From DATKPE01 sp033854175 (lineage in GTDB: Bacteria; Bacteroidota; Ignavibacteria; UBA10030; SZUA-254): a DNA stretch of 64,000 bases. The stretch is taken from positions 8,169 through 72,168 of the forward strand of contig JAWOKN010000010.1 of assembly GCA_033854175.1 (NCBI GenBank), given 5' to 3'. This document shows, piece after piece, positions 59,659 to 64,000 of this stretch. Within the stretch, counting starts at the first letter, position 1. Each line of letters begins with the position of its first letter. The notes beneath the pieces are model-generated. The model worked only from the letters and a program-made list of their open reading frames with translations, was not told the origin of the DNA and did no database searches. Position numbers and translations under genes: made by a program.

Positions 59659-61615
59659 TGTTTCGTCCCTCGACCGGCGGAAGCGTTTCACCCCTCAGGA
59701 TCCGGTCGATTTCATCCCCGTCGAGGATTTCACGCTCGAGGAGGGCCGCCGCCAGCTTGTGAAGCACGTCGATGTTCTCTGAGAGGATCGTTTCCGCCCG
59801 GTTCAATCCCTCCATGACGATCTTTTTCACCTCTTCATCAATCGCCACGGCGGTGGTTTCGGAGTAATTTTTTGTGCGCGTTATTTCCCGGCCGAGAAAG
59901 ATCTCTTCCTCCTTTGAACCATACGCCAGAGGCCCGAGCCTGCTGCTCATGCCCCACTCACAGACCATTTTGTGCGCCAGGTTCGTCGCCCGCTCGATGT
60001 CGTTGCCGGCACCCGTCGTGAACTGATCGAAGATGAGCTTTTCAGCCGCCCGCCCGCCGAGCGCATAGGCGATCATCGCCCCGAGATATTCCTTCGAGTA
60101 GGTGTGCTTTTCATCGATCGGCAGGTAGGTGGTCACACCGAGAGCCCGCCCGCGGGGAATGATCGTGACTTTGTGCACCGGATCGGCTTCGGGGATCTTT
60201 TTTGCAACCAGCACATGCCCGGATTCATGATAGGCCGTGACTTTCTTCTCCTGGTCGGATATGATGAGGCTCTTCCGCTCAACCCCCATCATCACCTTGT
60301 CCTTCGCCTCCTCGAAATGATCCATTGTCACGGTCTTGCAGTTCTGCCTTGCGGCCAGAAGCGCCGCTTCATTCACCAGGTTCGCCAGATCGGCACCCGC
60401 AAGACCCGGCGTCCCCTTGGCCAACACATCCAGCCGCACATGCTCGTCGAGCGGGATGTTCCTCGTGTGGACCTTCAGAATCCCCTCCCGGCCGCGCACA
60501 TCCGGCCGGTCGACAACGATCTGCCGGTCAAACCGCCCCGGGCGCAGCAGCGCGGGGTCAAGCACGTCGGGCCGGTTCGTCGCCGCAATGATGATCACAC
60601 CGCTGTTCTGCTCGAATCCGTCCATCTCGACCAGCAGCTGATTGAGCGTCTGCTCGCGTTCATCATGCCCGCCGCCGAGTCCGGCACCGCGGTGACGGCC
60701 TACGGCGTCGATTTCATCGATGAAGATGATCGCCGGCGCGTTCTTCTTTCCGGTCTCGAAAAGATCACGGACACGGCTTGCACCCACACCCACAAACATT
60801 TCCACAAAGTCGGCACCCGATATCGAAAAGAACGGCACGCCGGCCTCACCCGCCACGGCCCGCGCCAGAAGGGTTTTTCCAGTCCCGGGAGGACCGAGAA
60901 GGAGTACCCCGCGAGGGATCTTTCCCCCGAGCCGCTGGAACTTCGACGGCTCGCGCAGGAATTCAATGATCTCCTGGAGCTCAACCTTGGCCTCGTCTGC
61001 ACCCGCCACGTCCTGGAATGTGACACGAGTCTGCCCTTCGTTGATCGTCTTTGCACGGCTCTTCCCGAACGAGAATATCCCCTTTGTCCCCATCCCCTGC
61101 ATCCGCCGCATGATGATCAGCCAGATGACGATGAAGAACACCCACGGCAACGCGCTCAACAGCGTGTTCATCCATGTGCTGTCTTCCTTGGTGATCGTGA
61201 ACCGGATCCCGCGCTTGTTCCAGTCCTGCACCGTTCCGCCGTCAACGTAGGGGAGGGTGACGATGAACTTGTTCGCCTGCACGACCTTGCCGGAACTGCT
61301 GTGGAGTTCGACAGCGTTCTTCAACGTCCCGTGGAGTTCGAAGTTGTTCAGGTCCGACTTCTTGATGATCGCGCTCTGGATCTGATCGGCGTTGAGAAGG
61401 GTCTGGTACTGGGTGAAGTCGATCTCATACTCCGACCCTTCCTGCGTCCGGAAGAGCGTCATGATGATGAAGACCCCCAGGATGATCGCCGACCAGCTGA
61501 GGACGACCTTGAAGACCTTTCCCCAGTTGAAATCGTCGTCGTTCCGGTACTGTGCCTTCTGCTGCCTGTTCCTTCTCGGTCGGGGGAGTTTTTTCTGCGT
61601 CTGTCGTTCGTTCAT
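59591..61615 (-). CDS. ftsH: ATP-dependent zinc metalloprotease FtsH
   Basis: A 674-residue inner-membrane AAA protease that degrades unassembled membrane proteins and regulators. It has two membrane segments (about 37-53 and 153-169) around a periplasmic domain, Walker A GPPGTGKT (241-248), Walker B IFIDEID (297-303), the second region of homology ATNRPDVLDPALLRPGRFDRQI, and the zinc site HESGH (463-467). The ATG at 61615 overlaps the hpt stop by 4 bases. Its C-terminal tail is Gln/Gly-rich and overlaps the next gene by 68 bases. Confidence 0.97.
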   Translation of the reverse strand: MNERQTQKKLPRPRRNRQQKAQYRNDDDFNWGKVFKVVLSWSAIILGVFIIMTLFRTQEGSEYEIDFTQYQTLLNADQIQSAIIKKSDLNNFELHGTLKNAVELHSSSGKVVQANKFIVTLPYVDGGTVQDWNKRGIRFTITKEDSTWMNTLLSALPWVFFIVIWLIIMRRMQGMGTKGIFSFGKSRAKTINEGQTRVTFQDVAGADEAKVELQEIIEFLREPSKFQRLGGKIPRGVLLLGPPGTGKTLLARAVAGEAGVPFFSISGADFVEMFVGVGASRVRDLFETGKKNAPAIIFIDEIDAVGRHRGAGLGGGHDEREQTLNQLLVEMDGFEQNSGVIIIAATNRPDVLDPALLRPGRFDRQIVVDRPDVRGREGILKVHTRNIPLDEHVRLDVLAKGTPGLAGADLANLVNEAALLAARQNCKTVTMDHFEEAKDKVMMGVERKSLIISDQEKKVTAYHESGHVLVAKKIPEADPVHKVTIIPRGRALGVTTYLPIDEKHTYSKEYLGAMIAYALGGRAAEKLIFDQFTTGAGNDIERATNLAHKMVCEWGMSSRLGPLAYGSKEEEIFLGREITRTKNYSETTAVAIDEEVKKIVMEGLNRAETILSENIDVLHKLAAALLEREILDGDEIDRILRGETLPPVEGRNNGQEPGTGVSDQSQAAAGGTGA

Positions 61616-62217
61616 TCGTTCAACATCCTTCGTGTCTTTCCTAAGCTCAAATCCTTTCCCTGGAGAACCTGCTCGTGACTCACCAGCCTGTAGATGCTCC
61701 TCAGGTTCCTCACTTTTTGGGAGTGATCCATGCCGTAGCCGATGACAAAATAGTTCGGTATCGTGAATCCTATGTAATCGACCGGCACGTCGATCTTGAT
61801 CGCCTCTTTTTTGTAGAGGAGCGATACCACCTTGCACGACCGCGGCTGATGCTCTCTGATCAGCCGCAAAATAAAATCTATCGATAACCCCGAATCAACA
61901 ATGTCCTCCACGACGATGATGTCCCGCTTCTCGACCTGGCAATTGAGGTCCTTCAGCATCCTGACATTGCCGGAGCTGATCTTCGCATCGCCGTAACTCG
62001 ATAATTTTATGAAGTCGATCTCGCATTCGATGTTGACGTATCTGATCAGATCCGACATGAAGACGAATGATCCGTTCAGGATTCCGATGAAGATCGGTAT
62101 GCGGTTTTTATACCGCCTGCTGATCATCTGCCCGAGCTTTCTTACACGGGCTTCTATTTTCTTTTCCGGTATGTAAAGCGTGAATCGATCGTTGTTGACT
62201 GTGATGTATTTGCTCAT
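61612..62217 (-). CDS. hpt: hypoxanthine phosphoribosyltransferase
   Basis: A 201-residue purine salvage enzyme. The PRPP-binding loop VVEDIVDSGLSIDFIL and the flexible-loop residues SYGDAKISSG are present, with KVVSLLYKKEAI towards the purine site. It starts at ATG 62217, immediately before the tilS stop (62218). The tilS-hpt-ftsH order is conserved across many bacteria. It overlaps ftsH by 4 bases. Confidence 0.94.
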   Translation of the reverse strand: MSKYITVNNDRFTLYIPEKKIEARVRKLGQMISRRYKNRIPIFIGILNGSFVFMSDLIRYVNIECEIDFIKLSSYGDAKISSGNVRMLKDLNCQVEKRDIIVVEDIVDSGLSIDFILRLIREHQPRSCKVVSLLYKKEAIKIDVPVDYIGFTIPNYFVIGYGMDHSQKVRNLRSIYRLVSHEQVLQGKDLSLGKTRRMLNE

Positions 62218-63606
62218 TCAGTTCTTATCGGGCCGTGGGCGATATTCCAGTTTCAGATACTGCCGGGTGGCTGAAGTGATCTTATGCCGGTCATCAAGCC
62301 GTTTTCCGCAAATCCAGACGATTTTCCCACCCGATTCAAGGATGGGAATGCTTTTCTTTTCAAATAAAGGAATTTTTTCGTCAATAAAAAAATCGCTTAA
62401 TTTCCGCTTTTCCGTCATTCCAAGTGGAATGAACCAGTCCCCGTCCTTCCAGCTCCTGAGCGTCATCTGAGCATTCACAGTCTCAGAATCAATATACTCA
62501 ATAAATGGGTCTTCTGAAAACTTTACCGAATCGACAACCGCCGACCGGAATTGAAATCCGGCGAAATCGTACGCCCGGTTGATCTCCACCGTGTAACTGA
62601 AAGGGGCGCCCTTTCCGGTGCCTGCAAGGATCAGCTCATCCCTGTTCCTTGAAAAGATCACCCGGTCCGATACCGAACAGCGAGAACCTGTCCCGCTCTG
62701 TGTGATTTTTATCATTTCCCGCACAATCCCCGATTCGATATCCCCCTTCGTGAACTCCTTCACAAGCGAAAAAAGGAAGAATTCCCTCATAAAGGGGGCC
62801 AGGAGCCCGAATTTTGAGCCGTCGATGATTATTTCATCAGACGAATCTCTGAGGATAATATTGTTTTTCGCCTCCCGATAGAGACCCGACAAAAATTCCT
62901 CTAACCCGGTGAACAAAAGACTCATCCTCGTCATCGTTTCCGACAGACCCGGGTTGATCTCCTCCCGGATCACCGGAATCAGCCTGTGCCTGATGAGATT
63001 TCGCGTGTATTCGGTCTTCGCATTCGATGAGTCCTCCCGGTACCTGATCGATTTCTCAAGAGCATAGCGGGCGATCTCCTTCCGGGTTGCCGTCAAAAAA
63101 GGCCTGATGATGCCGGTGTCCCTGTGCTTCATCGGAATCCCCGTCAGACCGTGGATGCCGCTGCCCCGGATCATGTTGAAGAGCATCGTCTCGGCGTTGT
63201 CATCGGCGTGATGCGCCGTCGCGACCGCCCGGAACCCGAGGTCATTCCTGAGGTCGTGAAAGTACCTGTACCTGATTTCACGCGCGATATCCTGAACCGA
63301 CCGCTTCTCTTCACGGGCGAGTTCCCCGATGTCAACGGATTTTGTGTGACAGGGGAGGTGGTAATGCCCTGCGGCGGATTTCACAAATTCTTCATCCCCG
63401 TCGGACTCCCCGCCCCGGAGGTGATGGTTGATGTGGACCACGCCGAGATCGCACCCGAACTCCTCCTGCAGATTGTACAAGACGTCAAGAAGAACCATCG
63501 AGTCGATTCCACCGCTTGCGGCAATGAGAATCCGGTCCCCCTTCGTGATCAGGGAGTTTTGCCTTACCACATCCCGTGTGAGATGAACTAACGGTTCGCT
63601 GGACAT
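62218..63606 (-). CDS. tilS: tRNA(Ile)-lysidine synthase
   Basis: A 462-residue enzyme that converts C34 of tRNA-Ile(CAU) to lysidine so that it reads AUA. The PP-loop ATPase motif SGGIDS is at 31-36 and HHADDNAETMLFNMIRGSGIHGLTGIP follows. The C-terminal domains end with DWFIPLGMTEKRKLSDFFIDEKIPL. ATG at 63606. A transcription terminator stands directly upstream (63649-63618), between it and a tRNA with anticodon CAT, so its expression may depend on read-through. No ribosome-binding site is evident. Confidence 0.95.
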   Translation of the reverse strand: MSSEPLVHLTRDVVRQNSLITKGDRILIAASGGIDSMVLLDVLYNLQEEFGCDLGVVHINHHLRGGESDGDEEFVKSAAGHYHLPCHTKSVDIGELAREEKRSVQDIAREIRYRYFHDLRNDLGFRAVATAHHADDNAETMLFNMIRGSGIHGLTGIPMKHRDTGIIRPFLTATRKEIARYALEKSIRYREDSSNAKTEYTRNLIRHRLIPVIREEINPGLSETMTRMSLLFTGLEEFLSGLYREAKNNIILRDSSDEIIIDGSKFGLLAPFMREFFLFSLVKEFTKGDIESGIVREMIKITQSGTGSRCSVSDRVIFSRNRDELILAGTGKGAPFSYTVEINRAYDFAGFQFRSAVVDSVKFSEDPFIEYIDSETVNAQMTLRSWKDGDWFIPLGMTEKRKLSDFFIDEKIPLFEKKSIPILESGGKIVWICGKRLDDRHKITSATRQYLKLEYRPRPDKN

Positions 63607-63617
63607 TGTCGTGCTCT

Positions 63618-63649
63618 AAAAAAATACCCTCCGAAAAGAGAAGGAGGGT
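63618..63649 (-). terminator. intrinsic terminator between tRNA(CAT) and tilS
   Basis: On the minus strand ACCCTCC (63649-63643) pairs with GGAGGGT (63632-63626), a 7-bp stem with a 10-base loop, followed by A and a run of seven T's (to 63618). It ends the tRNA transcript only 11 bases before the tilS start codon. Confidence 0.85.
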
Positions 63650-63658
63650 TTCTGATCG

Positions 63659-63732
63659 TAGCGGAGGAGGGAGTCGAACCCCCGACACACGGATTATGAT
63701 TCCGTTGCTCTAACCAACTGAGCTACTCCGCC
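63659..63732 (-). tRNA. tRNA with CAT anticodon (elongator Met, or Ile2)
   Basis: Cloverleaf of 74 bases: acceptor GGCGGAG/CTCCGCT (G1-U72), anticodon stem ACGGA/TCCGT with loop AT-CAT-AA, T-arm GGGGG/CCCTC (one wobble), discriminator A. It lacks the three G-C pairs and C1-A72 mismatch of initiator tRNA. The loop fits elongator tRNA-Met and also Ile2, which TilS would modify to lysidine; the acceptor (G4, G5) does not settle which. CCA is not encoded. Confidence 0.9.
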
Positions 63733-63855
63733 GTATAAGCTGGACCAAACTGAGGGATTTCTCTCACCCCCTCCACCCGACACTCCGCGCGTTGATACTT
63801 CCAGATGGCAAAATCCCGTCAATCCGATAGTCATGCGTTTTTCAAAGCTGATGCT

Positions 63856-63884
63856 AATTTACGAAAATTTCAGCGGTTAATCAA
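63856..63884 (-). promoter_or_regulatory. promoter of the tRNA(CAT)
   Basis: On the minus strand TTGATT (63884-63879), 17 bases, TAAATT (63861-63856), about 125 bases before the tRNA. Much of 63820-64000 is AT-rich. I see no gene between 63733 and the window end. Confidence 0.45.
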
Positions 63885-64000
63885 CTATAAAAAAGAAAGT
63901 CAAGAAAAAACAGTTTTCTTTTAACGGAGAGAGGCTTTCGTTTTCTGACTTTCCGTCACACTTTCGTGTTTTGTTATAACTATTCGTAAATCATTCCCAA

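Noticed and set aside
59972..61678. Open frame of 568 codons on the plus strand across ftsH and the end of hpt
   Set aside because: It is the complement of FtsH coding sequence, with Arg/His/Pro-rich translation typical of antisense shadow frames.
63659..63732. Reading the CAT tRNA as initiator tRNA-fMet
   Set aside because: It lacks the three consecutive G-C pairs in the anticodon stem and the unpaired first acceptor position; G1-U72 is present instead.

Overview
The window is a gene-dense, moderately GC-rich bacterial chromosome segment that is almost entirely housekeeping. It carries the rRNA-independent core of the translation and transcription machinery plus envelope-glycan genes. Several features point to the Bacteroidota/Chlorobiota (FCB) assemblage: a DUF2723 membrane glycosyltransferase-like protein, a DUF4905 protein, a PLD3-like exported phospholipase-D protein, a second divergent GroES, and promoter -10 elements of the form TAnnTT. 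Placement below that level is inference and I do not name a genus. No phage, insertion sequence, CRISPR array or rRNA gene was seen.

Layout. 1-5.4 kb (+): the tail of an unidentified gene, alaS, gmhA, a polyprenyl-phosphate sugar-1-phosphate transferase and a small membrane protein. 5.5-8.7 kb (-): an ethD, crotonase, crotonase, PLD-like operon. 8.9-10.8 kb (+): the DUF2723 protein. 10.9-23.2 kb (+): a promoter and terminator-like leader, then tRNA-Thr, -Tyr, -Gly, -Thr, rpmG, tRNA-Trp, secE, nusG, rplKAJL, rpoB and rpoC. 23.2-42.6 kb (+): one apparently continuous str-S10-spc-alpha superoperon of 34 protein genes and one embedded tRNA-Gln, from a good promoter (23205) to a strong intrinsic terminator (42600-42637).

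42.7-50.8 kb (+): leuS, then a lipopolysaccharide/lipooligosaccharide-type cluster (three GT2 glycosyltransferases, an MsbA-like ABC exporter, an O-antigen ligase). 50.8-54.1 kb (+): DUF1844, nadK, radA and rdgB behind their own promoter. 54.1-58.0 kb (+): DUF4905, a PhzF-family protein and a membrane Fe-S oxidoreductase of the ETF/HdrD type. 58.0-63.9 kb (-): a tRNA with CAT anticodon, then tilS, hpt, ftsH, a dolichol-kinase-like protein, a deoxyribosyltransferase-like protein and a GroES-like protein.

How the genes work together. The 10.9-42.6 kb block makes ribosomal proteins, the RNA polymerase core, elongation factors, the Sec channel (secE, secY) and N-terminal methionine processing (map). 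Regulatory structures are visible in it: an L1-operator-like RNA just before rplA, a 10-bp attenuator-like hairpin between rplL and rpoB, and a probable leader before rplJ. The glycan genes at 3-5 kb and 45-51 kb can be read together as heptose synthesis, lipid-linked glycan initiation, core glycosylation, lipid A-core export and O-antigen ligation. The crotonase/EthD operon and the Fe-S oxidoreductase suggest acyl-CoA metabolism feeding electrons into a membrane quinone pool, but this link is inference.

No wholly new multi-gene system was evident. The most unusual points are a CTG start codon on rpsL, a tRNA-Gln gene inside the spc operon, an in-frame palindromic insertion in the Fe-S oxidoreductase, a tRNA(CAT)-terminator-tilS arrangement, a promoter-terminator leader RNA ahead of the tRNA cluster, and a MenB/BadI-like crotonase operon.
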